From NCBI GenBank assembly GCA_964512655.1, contig CAZEJT010000009.1, positions 1 through 64,000 of the forward strand: a DNA stretch of 64,000 nt, read 5' to 3'. The notes below the pieces were generated by a model that saw only the letters and a list, made by a program, of their open reading frames with translations, was not told the origin of the DNA and did not search any database. The position numbers and the translations under genes are program-made. Below, one piece after another: positions 44,305 to 52,242 of this stretch (position 1 is its first letter; every line of letters starts with the position of its first letter). The DNA is from VBOC01 sp964512655 (GTDB lineage: Bacteria > Bacteroidota > Ignavibacteria > UBA10030 > SZUA-254).

Positions 44305-45441
44305 TCAGTCCAAACCATATTCTTTGATTTTCCGGTAGAGCGTGCGCTCGCTGATGTTCAGCGCCTTGGCCGCGAGACGCCGATTTCCGGCGAACCGGTC
44401 GAGCGCCTGGATGATCGTCTTCCTGGCAAGCTCATCGAGCGGGAGAAACCGGTCGGATGAAGGCGGAGCTTCCGTGTCGATCCCTTCCTCGACCACGCCC
44501 GTTCCATGCGGGACCGGGGAGCCGTTGCGCTGCCTGAGGTAGTGCTTGATTTCCATGATGTCGCCCTTCATCTCGAGGAGGGCGCGGTAAATCAGCTCCC
44601 TCTCGGCCTCCTCCGAGGTCCGGTGCGTGTAGACGGGAAGATTGCGGCCGTCGTGCCGCAGTTCGGTCAGGTATTTCCGCACGTCTCCCGAATCGATCTG
44701 CTTGCCTTTCTCGATCACCAGCATGCTCTCGAGGACGTTGCGTAGCTCGCGCACGTTGCCGGGCCAGTGGTAGTTCTTGAGGAGCTCGATCGCTTCGGGG
44801 GTGAAGCCGGCGAACGAGATGTTGTTTTTCCCGGCAATCTGCGCCGAGAAGGCATTGATGAAGAGGGGAATGTCCTCCCGCCGCTCGCGCAGGGGGGGCA
44901 CGCTGATGTTGATCGACCGGAGACGGAAGAAGAGGTCGCTCCGGAACCGTCCCTGGCGGACCTCCGCTTCAAGATCCTTGTTGCTGGCGGCGATCACCCT
45001 GACGTCCACTTTTCTGGGCGACGCCGAGCCGACGCGCATGTACTCTCCGTTTTCAAGCACCCGGAGGAACTTCACCTGCGTGCCGGGCGGGAGCTCGCCG
45101 ATCTCGTCGAGAAAAAGCGTGCCGCCGTCGGCCAGCTCGAAGTATCCCTTCCTCGATTCGCCCGCGCCGGTGAACGCGCCCTTCTCGTGCCCGAAGAGTT
45201 CGCTCTCGATGATCCCCTCGGGGATCGCCCCGGCGTTGACCGAGATCATCGGTTTCGAGGCCCGCTTGCTCGCCCGGTGGATGGCCTTGGCGATGACCTC
45301 CTTTCCGACGCCGCTCTCCCCGGTGATCATGACGGTGATATCGGTGGGCGCAACCTGCCGGATGATGTCCACGATCTCCTTCATCTCGACGGATTCGCCG
45401 ATGATGCCGTGCTCGGTCTGAAATTCGTCCCGCTCGGGCAT
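44305..45441 (-). CDS. Sigma-54-dependent transcriptional activator without receiver domain
   Basis: 378 residues from ATG 45441, 1 bp after the SPOR gene stop. The AAA+ domain begins almost at the N-terminus (IIGESVEMKEI), with Walker A GESGVGKE (41-48), the sigma-54 contact loop GAFTGA (88-93) and Walker B GGTLFLDEIG. A Fis-type helix-turn-helix ends the chain (FAGNRRLAAKALNISERTLYRKIKEYG). There is no N-terminal receiver, GAF or PAS domain, so control is by partner protein, expression level or constitutive. The GAFTGA motif is intact, so it should open sigma-54 promoters, but I found no convincing -24/-12 site in this window. Confidence 0.93.
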   Translation of the reverse strand: MPERDEFQTEHGIIGESVEMKEIVDIIRQVAPTDITVMITGESGVGKEVIAKAIHRASKRASKPMISVNAGAIPEGIIESELFGHEKGAFTGAGESRKGYFELADGGTLFLDEIGELPPGTQVKFLRVLENGEYMRVGSASPRKVDVRVIAASNKDLEAEVRQGRFRSDLFFRLRSINISVPPLRERREDIPLFINAFSAQIAGKNNISFAGFTPEAIELLKNYHWPGNVRELRNVLESMLVIEKGKQIDSGDVRKYLTELRHDGRNLPVYTHRTSEEAERELIYRALLEMKGDIMEIKHYLRQRNGSPVPHGTGVVEEGIDTEAPPSSDRFLPLDELARKTIIQALDRFAGNRRLAAKALNISERTLYRKIKEYGLD

Positions 45442-45442
45442 C

Positions 45443-46240
45443 TCAGTATTTCTCAACGACGATTGAATCAATCTTGTACTTCAATTTTATTTCCTTCGCG
45501 ACCCGCATCGCCTCCGCCGAGTTCACGTAGCTTCCCACCCATACGAGGTGGAGGCTGCGGCCGTTCCTTACCTTGTTGGTGATCTCGGCGGTATAGCCGA
45601 CATCCTCGAAGTAGCTCTTCTGCTTTTCCGCGTTCGCAACCGTGGAAAAAGCGCCGACCTGCAGCGTATAGGGTTTCGGGGTCTCATGCGCGGGAGGTTT
45701 GACGGCCGCGGCAAGAGCAGTGTCGGCCGCTGCGGGGGCTTCAGGCACGGTTGTGTCGGTCTGCTGGAGCTTGATCTTCGCCTCATCCCGCCCCGGAAGC
45801 TTCGCTGGGCCGGGACCCGATGCGAACGGCGAGTTTGGATAGGTGCTCTTCAATTGCGCGAGCTTTTTCTCCGCAGTCCGGTAGAGTCCCACGGCGTAGT
45901 AGTACTGATAGATCCTGTAGAGGGCGTTATCGGCATACTCCGACTTCGGGAAGTTGTCTACCACGCTCTGGTAGAACTTCACCGCCTCGATCCCGTCGGA
46001 GGCGAGCCGGCCCTGGAGATAGAGCAGTTCGGGGGTGTTCTGGTATTTCGTGATAAGGTCGGGGAGCGCCTTGCGGACATCTTCGGAGTGTCCCTGGTCG
46101 AGCTGCTTGATGTACGATTTTACCTCATCGCCGCGGCCCTGGGCTCCGAGATGAGGAACCGCCAGAAGGGAGAGGCATGCCAGAAGAACCGCTCCGCGGC
46201 GAAGCCGGCTTGCCGTATCGGATGGGTCCGGATTCATCAT
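45443..46240 (-). CDS. SPOR-domain exported protein with TPR-like region
   Basis: 265 residues from ATG 46240, which overlaps the miaB stop (ATGA). A signal peptide (VLLACLSLLAVPHLGAQG) precedes helical TPR/YbgF-like repeats (about 40-130; LLYLQGRLASDGIEAVKFYQSVV, KSEYADNALYRIYQYYYAVG), an Ala/Pro/Thr-rich linker, and a C-terminal SPOR domain (about 188-265; PYTLQVGAFSTVANAEKQKSYFED). SPOR domains bind denuded septal peptidoglycan, so it is likely at the division site or cell wall. The frame continues upstream to 46372 inside miaB, but this start fits the signal peptide. Confidence 0.9.
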   Translation of the reverse strand: MMNPDPSDTASRLRRGAVLLACLSLLAVPHLGAQGRGDEVKSYIKQLDQGHSEDVRKALPDLITKYQNTPELLYLQGRLASDGIEAVKFYQSVVDNFPKSEYADNALYRIYQYYYAVGLYRTAEKKLAQLKSTYPNSPFASGPGPAKLPGRDEAKIKLQQTDTTVPEAPAAADTALAAAVKPPAHETPKPYTLQVGAFSTVANAEKQKSYFEDVGYTAEITNKVRNGRSLHLVWVGSYVNSAEAMRVAKEIKLKYKIDSIVVEKY

Positions 46241-47571
46241 GCGGCGCTCAGGGCGGTGCCGAAGAGCGTCGCAGAGTTTGCCCTGTCGATCGAAACGGAA
46301 ATGTACTCGCCGGGCGTGAAGCCGCCCATGGGAAAGATGACCGTCTTGTTGCCGTCCGTCCTTCCGTGCCACTCATTCGAAGATTTCCTGCTTTCCCCTT
46401 CGACGAGCACTTCGACGCTCCGGCCGACCATCCCGCCGTTGATCTCCCCGGAGATCGAATTCTGAAACCGGACGATCTCGTCCACTCTGCGGCTCTTCAC
46501 GCTGTCGGGGACGTCATCAGTCATCGAATACGCGGGCGTATGCTCGCGCGGGGAGTACTTGAACATATAAGCGCCATCGTACCGGACCTCCTCCATCAGT
46601 TCGAGCGTCTTGCGATGATCATCCTCCGTTTCTGTCGGGAAGCCCGCGATTACGTCGGTCGAGAGCGAGACCCCCGGGATCAAGTCCCTGATCTTTCTGA
46701 CGAGCTTCATGTATGCCGGGGAGTCGTATGTACGGTTCATGAGTCCCAGGATCCTGTCGGAGCCCGACTGGACGGGGAGGTGCACGTGGTTGCAGATGTT
46801 GTCCCGGCCCGCGATGGTGCGGATGAGCTTCTCGGACATGTCCTGGGGATGCGACGTTGTGAATCGCACGCGCACCCTCGAATCGACCGAGGCCACCGCA
46901 TTGAGGAGGTCCGCGAAATCGTACTGCTGGTCTCTGTAAGAATTAACGTTCTGACCGAGAAGCGTCACTTCCCTGAATCCCCGGTCAGACAGCACCTCGA
47001 CTTCGCCGATGACGGAGGCAAGTTGCCTGCTCCGTTCCCGGCCTCGCGTGAAGGGGACGACGCAGAACGAACAGAATTTGTCGCATCCCCTCATCACCGA
47101 GATCCATGCGCTCACCCCGTCGGTACGAAGGGGAGTGATGTCATCGTAGGTCTCGACACGGGAGAGACGGACGGCGACCCCTTTTTCGCCGTCCCAGGCG
47201 CGCTGAAGGAGGGCCGCGGTCCTGCGGTATTCATCGGGTCCGATGATAAGGTCAACGGACTGCCCTACGCCTCTGGCCTTTTCACGGCTGAGCTTCCCCC
47301 GAAGGCGTTCCGCCATGCATCCGAGAACACCCACCACAACGCCGGGTTTCCGTATCTTCAATCTCTTGAACTCGCCAAGCCGGCCGTAGACGCGCTGTTC
47401 CGCGTTCTCGCGCACGCTGCAGGTGTTCACAAAAACCGCATCGGCACTCTCCATCGAATCGGTCAACTCGATATTATCCTCAGCAAGGAGGCCCAGAACG
47501 ACCTCAGTGTCGGAGACGTTCATCTGGCAGCCGTATGTCTCGATGTAGACCCTCTTTTTTGGTTCAGACAT
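46237..47571 (-). CDS. miaB: tRNA-2-methylthio-N6-dimethylallyladenosine synthase
   Basis: 444 residues. The MTTase N-terminal domain has the three cluster cysteines Cys15 (ETYGCQMN), Cys51 (VNTCSVRENAE) and Cys85 (GVLGCMAE). The radical SAM domain has Cys163, Cys167 and Cys170 (RGCDKFCSFC) followed by VPFTRGRERSR, which is the MiaB-subgroup motif rather than RimO or MtaB. A TRAM domain ends the chain (about 380-440). MiaB methylthiolates A37 of tRNAs reading UNN codons. A -35/-10 pair lies at 47627-47655 and it is first in the six-gene minus-strand run, so the whole block could be expressed from there. Confidence 0.96.
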   Translation of the reverse strand: MSEPKKRVYIETYGCQMNVSDTEVVLGLLAEDNIELTDSMESADAVFVNTCSVRENAEQRVYGRLGEFKRLKIRKPGVVVGVLGCMAERLRGKLSREKARGVGQSVDLIIGPDEYRRTAALLQRAWDGEKGVAVRLSRVETYDDITPLRTDGVSAWISVMRGCDKFCSFCVVPFTRGRERSRQLASVIGEVEVLSDRGFREVTLLGQNVNSYRDQQYDFADLLNAVASVDSRVRVRFTTSHPQDMSEKLIRTIAGRDNICNHVHLPVQSGSDRILGLMNRTYDSPAYMKLVRKIRDLIPGVSLSTDVIAGFPTETEDDHRKTLELMEEVRYDGAYMFKYSPREHTPAYSMTDDVPDSVKSRRVDEIVRFQNSISGEINGGMVGRSVEVLVEGESRKSSNEWHGRTDGNKTVIFPMGGFTPGEYISVSIDRANSATLFGTALSAA

Positions 47572-47626
47572 CCAATTGTGCGATTCTTTGTGAAGTACTC
47601 ATTCAAACAGGGGGAGAGTCGGTTCA

Positions 47627-47655
47627 AAGATATCAAAAAACTGACAGAAAGTCAA
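47627..47655 (-). promoter_or_regulatory. Candidate miaB-operon promoter
   Basis: Minus-strand TTGACT (47655-47650) and TATCTT (47632-47627), 17-bp spacer, the strongest -35 in the window. The leader to miaB ATG is about 49 nt. A second TTGACT lies upstream near 47696-47691. Confidence 0.6.
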
Positions 47656-47751
47656 AGACTCACCGGTTGGTTAAAGGAATTTAATAATTCTGAGTCAAAT
47701 TCTGCGAATGTGTAAAGGATCCGCGATTGACAAGAAGGCAGAAGGAGAGTA

Positions 47752-47863
47752 CGCCAGCTAAAGCCGATGCCATGCGCGCTGGTGTCACGGTATGGACCGT
47801 GACACCAGTCTAACTTACAACAAACCGCGCCTAATTGGGAGACTACCGCAGCCGGCGCCTACT
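47752..47863. repeat. REP-like array A-B-A(partial)
   Basis: Degenerate family A at 47752-47774, family B at 47779-47814 (CTGGTGTCACGG/CCGTGACACCAG) and a lone A tail at about 47848-47862. This fills the 353-bp gap between miaB and pta along with the miaB promoter; no gene is seen. Confidence 0.75.
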
Positions 47864-47924
47864 TGATATTGGGACCGGAAAACGCGACCTTTTCATTTCA
47901 TTTACCGAAACTGACACCTTTTGC

Positions 47925-48908
47925 ATGGTACCATCCCTTCTTCTCACCACTCTCCGGGATCAGGCAAAAAAGCTCAAACGGAGCGTCGTTCTCCCTGATG
48001 CCCTGGACGAGCGGACCCTGAAAGCCGCGCGCATCCTGAGCGACGAGGGCATCGCCAGCCCCATACTCATCGGCGATGAATCGGCAATCCGCGCCAAAGC
48101 ATCGGGGAGTTCCATCGACCTCAAGAGCACGCGAATCGCCGATCCTGCGAAATCAGAGCGACTCAGCGATTTTGCGCACCTTTATTTCAACATCAGGAAG
48201 TCAAAGGGCATAGGGCTGGACGAGGCCCGCAATACGATGACGAATCCCCTCTATTTCGGGGCGATGATGGTGCGGGAGGGGATCGCACACGGGAGTGTTG
48301 CTGGATCGATGTCCACGACGGGAGACGTGCTTCGGGCCGCGATCCAGGTGATCGGTCTGCAGGAGGGGATCAGCGTCGTCTCAAGCTTTTTTCTGATCGT
48401 CTTTCCTCACAGAGTATTCACATTTGCCGACAGCGCGGTGGTGCCCGACCCGGGGGTGGATCAGCTCGCCGACATCGCCATTGCCACCGCGGAAAACCAC
48501 CGCAAGCTCACCGGCGAGGAACCGAGGGTGGCACTGCTGTCGTTCTCTACCAAGGGGAGCGCCTCCCATCCGTTTGTCGAGAAAGTGAGAGCCGCCGCCG
48601 ACCTCGTCCGCCGCAAGGCGCCCTCCCTCATAGCCGACGGTGAGCTGCAGCTCGATGCCGCCATCGTTCCGGCTGTCGGCCGCTCGAAAGCTCCCGACAG
48701 TCCGGTCGAAGGAAATGCCAACGTATTAATCTTTCCCGATCTCAATGCCGGCAATATCGCCTATAAGATGGCAGAACGTCTCGGAGGCGCCCAGGCCATC
48801 GGCCCGATTATTCAGGGCCTCAGCAAGCCGGCGTTTGACCTTTCCCGGGGCTGCAGCGTTCAGGACATCGTCGACACCGTCGCCATCAACTGCGTGCTCG
48901 CCCCCTAA
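47925..48908 (+). CDS. pta: Phosphate acetyltransferase
   Basis: 327 residues from ATG 47925. The sequence reads as a complete PTA/PTB domain: RSVVLPDALDERTLKAA near the start, GVAHGSVAGSMSTTGDVLRAAIQVIG (about 145-170, the substrate-binding segment), FADSAVVPDPG and SKGSASHPFVEKV, and a C-terminal FPDLNAGNIAYKMAERLGG.QAIGPIIQGLSKPA. That last segment is diagnostic for phosphotransacetylase. It interconverts acetyl-CoA and acetyl phosphate. No acetate kinase (ackA) gene is nearby. Single-domain length, without the N-terminal DRTGG region of long Pta. The Shine-Dalgarno sequence is weak. Confidence 0.92.
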   Translation: MVPSLLLTTLRDQAKKLKRSVVLPDALDERTLKAARILSDEGIASPILIGDESAIRAKASGSSIDLKSTRIADPAKSERLSDFAHLYFNIRKSKGIGLDEARNTMTNPLYFGAMMVREGIAHGSVAGSMSTTGDVLRAAIQVIGLQEGISVVSSFFLIVFPHRVFTFADSAVVPDPGVDQLADIAIATAENHRKLTGEEPRVALLSFSTKGSASHPFVEKVRAAADLVRRKAPSLIADGELQLDAAIVPAVGRSKAPDSPVEGNANVLIFPDLNAGNIAYKMAERLGGAQAIGPIIQGLSKPAFDLSRGCSVQDIVDTVAINCVLAP

Positions 48909-48948
48909 CCGGCGGCACACATCACTCATTCGCTGACCCTCGCGGGTT

Positions 48949-50091
48949 TTGTCCAGAGAGCGCTATTCCTTCATCGACCTCTACAGAACCGCGGTCATCC
49001 TGTTGATGCTGGAGGGTCACGTGTTCCGGACATTCCTCCGCAACGCTCTCCAGCAATCCGACCTCTTTCAATACCACGAGTTCTTACACGGTTTGAGCGC
49101 TCCCGCGTTCCTCTTCGGAGCGGGCCTGACGTTTGTCATCTCCACCCGTCGCCGGTGGACTGAATACCACCAATGGGGAGAGCCGGTCGCGGGGAGATTG
49201 CGGCGGTACCTTCTTATCATCGCCCTCGGCCTCTGCATGCATCTCCCGTTCTATTCGATACGCAAAATCATAATTGATGGAAACAGAGCCGACCTCCTTG
49301 AACTCTTCCAATCGGATGTGCTCGTCTGCATCGGAGTCGGGTTGATCATCCTCCAGGGCCTGGTGTTCATTGTCAGGAAGGAGGCGCGCTTCTACGCCGC
49401 CGTCTCCGCAATCACGGTAATGATCTGTTTTCTCACTCCGCTTGTGTGGGGAGTCGATTTCCTGAAGGTTCTTCCGCTCCCTGCGGCCCAACTTCTGAAC
49501 GGATCGCACGGCTCGCCCTTCGCGCTCTTCCCCTTTGCCGGATTCCTGTTCGCGGGAGCGGTGATGGCCTGGGGATTCCTCGCGGCGGTTGAGCGGGGCC
49601 GTGAGGGACGATTCGCGCTCCGGTGCGCACTTGCGGGTGCAGGGCTGATCGTCACCGGGCTCGCGTTCGATCTGCTGCCCGTACGGGTGTATCCCGAATA
49701 CGACTTCTGGCTGACGAGCCCCGAGTATTTCCTGATACGAATCGGGGCGCTGATGGTAACGGTGGGCTCTTTCTGGTGGATTGCGGAGCGGTTCAATTTC
49801 AAAAAAGGCGTGTGGACCGTGCTCGGGAGGGAATCTCTCTTCGTGTACGTCTCGCACCTCCTCATCCTCTACGGCTCCGCGATGAATCCCGAGTTCAACC
49901 TTCAGGCCATCCTCGGGCATGAACTTGGGTACGCCGCCTCATGGGGGATCCTCATCGCGATGTTCGCGGTTCTTCTGGCAGCCGCATCGCTCTGGCACTA
50001 TCTGAGAAGCCGGGCGCTTCCGGTGTATAGATTCGCTCAGCTGAGCGTGAGCGGACTGTTCCTGATGAAGTTTTTCACGAGGGATTTCTGA
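48949..50091 (+). CDS. DUF1624 / HGSNAT-like multi-pass membrane acyltransferase-like protein
   Basis: 380 residues from TTG 48949. About ten hydrophobic segments begin at FIDLYRTAVILLMLEGHVFRTFL. The D.YR...LLM...H pattern at the start matches the DUF1624 / heparan-alpha-glucosaminide N-acetyltransferase-like family (also in the acyltransferase-3 neighbourhood). The catalytic-type His and Asp are at the N-terminus. Members transfer acyl groups across the membrane onto periplasmic glycans, or are uncharacterised. It is monocistronic as far as can be seen. Confidence 0.83.
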   Translation: MSRERYSFIDLYRTAVILLMLEGHVFRTFLRNALQQSDLFQYHEFLHGLSAPAFLFGAGLTFVISTRRRWTEYHQWGEPVAGRLRRYLLIIALGLCMHLPFYSIRKIIIDGNRADLLELFQSDVLVCIGVGLIILQGLVFIVRKEARFYAAVSAITVMICFLTPLVWGVDFLKVLPLPAAQLLNGSHGSPFALFPFAGFLFAGAVMAWGFLAAVERGREGRFALRCALAGAGLIVTGLAFDLLPVRVYPEYDFWLTSPEYFLIRIGALMVTVGSFWWIAERFNFKKGVWTVLGRESLFVYVSHLLILYGSAMNPEFNLQAILGHELGYAASWGILIAMFAVLLAAASLWHYLRSRALPVYRFAQLSVSGLFLMKFFTRDF

Positions 50092-50092
50092 T

Positions 50093-50141
50093 CGCCGGCT
50101 AAAGCCGGCGGCTACAACCGACGGCTACAACCGGCGGCTAC
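50093..50141 (+). repeat. REP-like palindrome, family A, plus two tail duplications
   Basis: Full copy at 50093-50115 (arms GCCGGC/GCCGGC, tail GGCTAC) followed by two 13-bp tandem copies of its tail (AACCGACGGCTAC, AACCGGCGGCTAC). It is located between convergent genes. Confidence 0.8.
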
Positions 50142-50174
50142 AGGTGCATCACAACTGAGGCAAACGAGTGGAGA

Positions 50175-51356
50175 TCAAGGAGGGCAGATGGTCCCCAGAA
50201 CGGTCGCCTTCTTCGCTCCTGTCACCCTCCTGACATTGGACGGATTTCCGGCGATAGTTTCGTTGGCGAGAATGGCGAAGCAGATCGCTTCCTTGGGGCG
50301 GGCCGGGAGAATAGTGGCGTCGGTAGTGGATACCGTTGCGCCGGCGAAATATCTGCGCAAGGCATGCATTATGTAGTTGTTCCGCGATCCTCCCCCGCTC
50401 ACGAGAAGCTCGGAAGGGAATACTGCCCGGGGGAAGAACTTTCGCGCGCCGAGGTAGACGCTCAGAGCGGTGAACTCGGAAGCAGTTGCGACGATGTCTT
50501 CCCGCCTCTGTCCCCGGGACCGGAGGAGAAGTTTCTTTGCGAAGGACTCGCCAAAGAGTTCCCTTCCCGTGGATTTGGGAGGCGGGCGCCGGAGGTAGGC
50601 GTGATCGGCCATCCAGTTCAGAACCGAGGGGAGGAGCATGCCCCGTGACGCTATCCTCCCGCCCACATCGTATGACTTGCCAAAGAGGTTCCGGGCAAGA
50701 TAATCGATGACCATATTCCCCGGGCCCGTGTCGAACGCGATGACGCTGTCCAGAGAACCCCCCGCGGGGAGCAGGGTGATGTTTGCAATCCCCCCGATAT
50801 TCAGCAGTGCTCGATTTTTCTTCTGAGAGCGGAGGAGCAGGTGGTCGACAAACGGCACGAGGGGAGCGCCGGTTCCCCCCACGGCGACATCCCCGAGCCG
50901 GAAATCGCCCACGGTCGCGATCCCCGCACGCTTCGCTATGACGGACGGATTGCCGATCTGGAGAGTCGCTCTGATATCTTCACCGTACAGCCGCCGCGCC
51001 GCAGGGAGATGCTGAATCGTCTGACCGTGTGAGCCGATCAGGTCCACCTCTTCGCGTGATTTGCCTCCCTGCCGGATGATCCTCTTTGCCGCCTCGGCAA
51101 AGAGAACACCCAGGAAAACATTGAGGCGGGCGATATCGTCGAGCCTCGCAGTCCGGGAGTCGGAATTCCTCAGAATCAGTCTTGTCAGCGGGGCGGGGAA
51201 AGGATATGTCGCGAAGGCCAGCTGCTTCAGCCGAGTTTTCGGGCCGGATCCGCGGACCTCGACCAGAACGGCGTCAATCCCGTCGGCCGAGGTGCCGGAC
51301 ATGAGCCCGACGATCAGTTTTTTCTTTTTTTTGGAGACTCTTTCGAGTACATTCAT
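50175..51356 (-). CDS. anmK: Anhydro-N-acetylmuramic acid kinase
   Basis: 393 residues from ATG 51356. The family motifs are LIVGLMSGTSADGIDAVLVEV near the N-terminus (ATP site), DLIGSHGQTIQHLP, and the sugar-kinase FDTGPGNMVIDYL with a SGGGSRNNYIM segment. The enzyme hydrolyses and phosphorylates 1,6-anhydroMurNAc to MurNAc-6-P in cell-wall recycling. A Lys run (VSKKKKKLIV) precedes the fold. No murQ or other recycling gene is in the window. A longer start at 51374 (MGRNSRMN) overlaps the nfo start and is less likely. The gene is divergent from nfo with start codons only 16 bp apart. Confidence 0.93.
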   Translation of the reverse strand: MNVLERVSKKKKKLIVGLMSGTSADGIDAVLVEVRGSGPKTRLKQLAFATYPFPAPLTRLILRNSDSRTARLDDIARLNVFLGVLFAEAAKRIIRQGGKSREEVDLIGSHGQTIQHLPAARRLYGEDIRATLQIGNPSVIAKRAGIATVGDFRLGDVAVGGTGAPLVPFVDHLLLRSQKKNRALLNIGGIANITLLPAGGSLDSVIAFDTGPGNMVIDYLARNLFGKSYDVGGRIASRGMLLPSVLNWMADHAYLRRPPPKSTGRELFGESFAKKLLLRSRGQRREDIVATASEFTALSVYLGARKFFPRAVFPSELLVSGGGSRNNYIMHALRRYFAGATVSTTDATILPARPKEAICFAILANETIAGNPSNVRRVTGAKKATVLGTICPP

Positions 51357-51372
51357 CCTTGAGTTCCGGCCC

Positions 51373-52242
51373 ATGACTACACCCCTTAGCGATCCGCTCG
51401 TAGGTGCGCACGAATCCATCGCGGGCGGAGTCTACACCGCGTTCGACCGTGCAAAGCGAGCAGGCTGCAGAACGCTTCAGGTCTTCACGAAGAACAGCAA
51501 CCAGTGGCTCGCAAAGCCCCTCAGCGCCGAAGACATCGAAAACTACAAATCCGCGTCTTCGAAATCAACAATTCGGCCGGTGATCGCTCACGATTCGTAC
51601 CTCATCAATCTCTGCGCTGCCGACCGCTCAATCCTCAGAAAATCCCGTGAGGCGTTCATCGATGAACTCGGGCGCTGCGAGGCCCTCGGCATCCCTTTCC
51701 TGAACTTCCATCCCGGCGCGCACATGGGAAGGGGGGAGGGGGACGGGATCAAAAGGATCATCGAATCTCTGGATCATGCTCACGATCAGACCCGGGGATT
51801 TGCCGTCAAAAGCGTGCTCGAGACGACGGCCGGTCAGGGGACTGTCATGGGATCCCGGTTCGAACACTTGAAGGCGATCATCGACGGAGTTCAGAATCCC
51901 GAGAGAATGAAGGTCTGCATCGATACCTGCCACATTTTCGCGGCCGGGTACGACATTTCAAACCCGGAAGGATATGAGAAGACGATGAAAGAATTTGACG
52001 AGATTGTCGGTTTGAATAATCTCGTCGCCTTCCACGTGAACGACTCGAAGGGAGGGCTCGGATCGCATCTCGACCGGCACGAGCATATCGCGAAAGGTCA
52101 GATCGGCAGGAAGGGATTCCGGTGCCTGATGCGGGATGAGCGAATGGGGGGCGTCCCGAAGATTCTTGAGACGCCCAAAGGGGAGGATCTGAAAGAAGAC
52201 AGGATGAACCTGGCTCTCCTCCGGAGGCTTGCCAGGCCATGA
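51373..52242 (+). CDS. nfo: Endonuclease IV
   Basis: 289 residues from ATG 51373. The AP-endonuclease family 2 signatures are seen: GAHESIAGGVYTAFDRAK (start), FTKNSNQW, NFHPGAHMG (metal-site His), LETTAGQGTVMGSRFEHL, CIDTCHIFAAGYDIS and FHVNDSKGGLGSHLDRHEHIAKGQIG. These contain the trinuclear zinc ligands. It nicks DNA 5' of abasic sites in base excision repair. The open frame extends upstream to 51061 in antisense to anmK, but family starts fit ATG 51373. It overlaps the following kinase gene by 4 bp (ATGA), so the two may be co-transcribed although unrelated in function. Confidence 0.95.
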   Translation: MTTPLSDPLVGAHESIAGGVYTAFDRAKRAGCRTLQVFTKNSNQWLAKPLSAEDIENYKSASSKSTIRPVIAHDSYLINLCAADRSILRKSREAFIDELGRCEALGIPFLNFHPGAHMGRGEGDGIKRIIESLDHAHDQTRGFAVKSVLETTAGQGTVMGSRFEHLKAIIDGVQNPERMKVCIDTCHIFAAGYDISNPEGYEKTMKEFDEIVGLNNLVAFHVNDSKGGLGSHLDRHEHIAKGQIGRKGFRCLMRDERMGGVPKILETPKGEDLKEDRMNLALLRRLARP

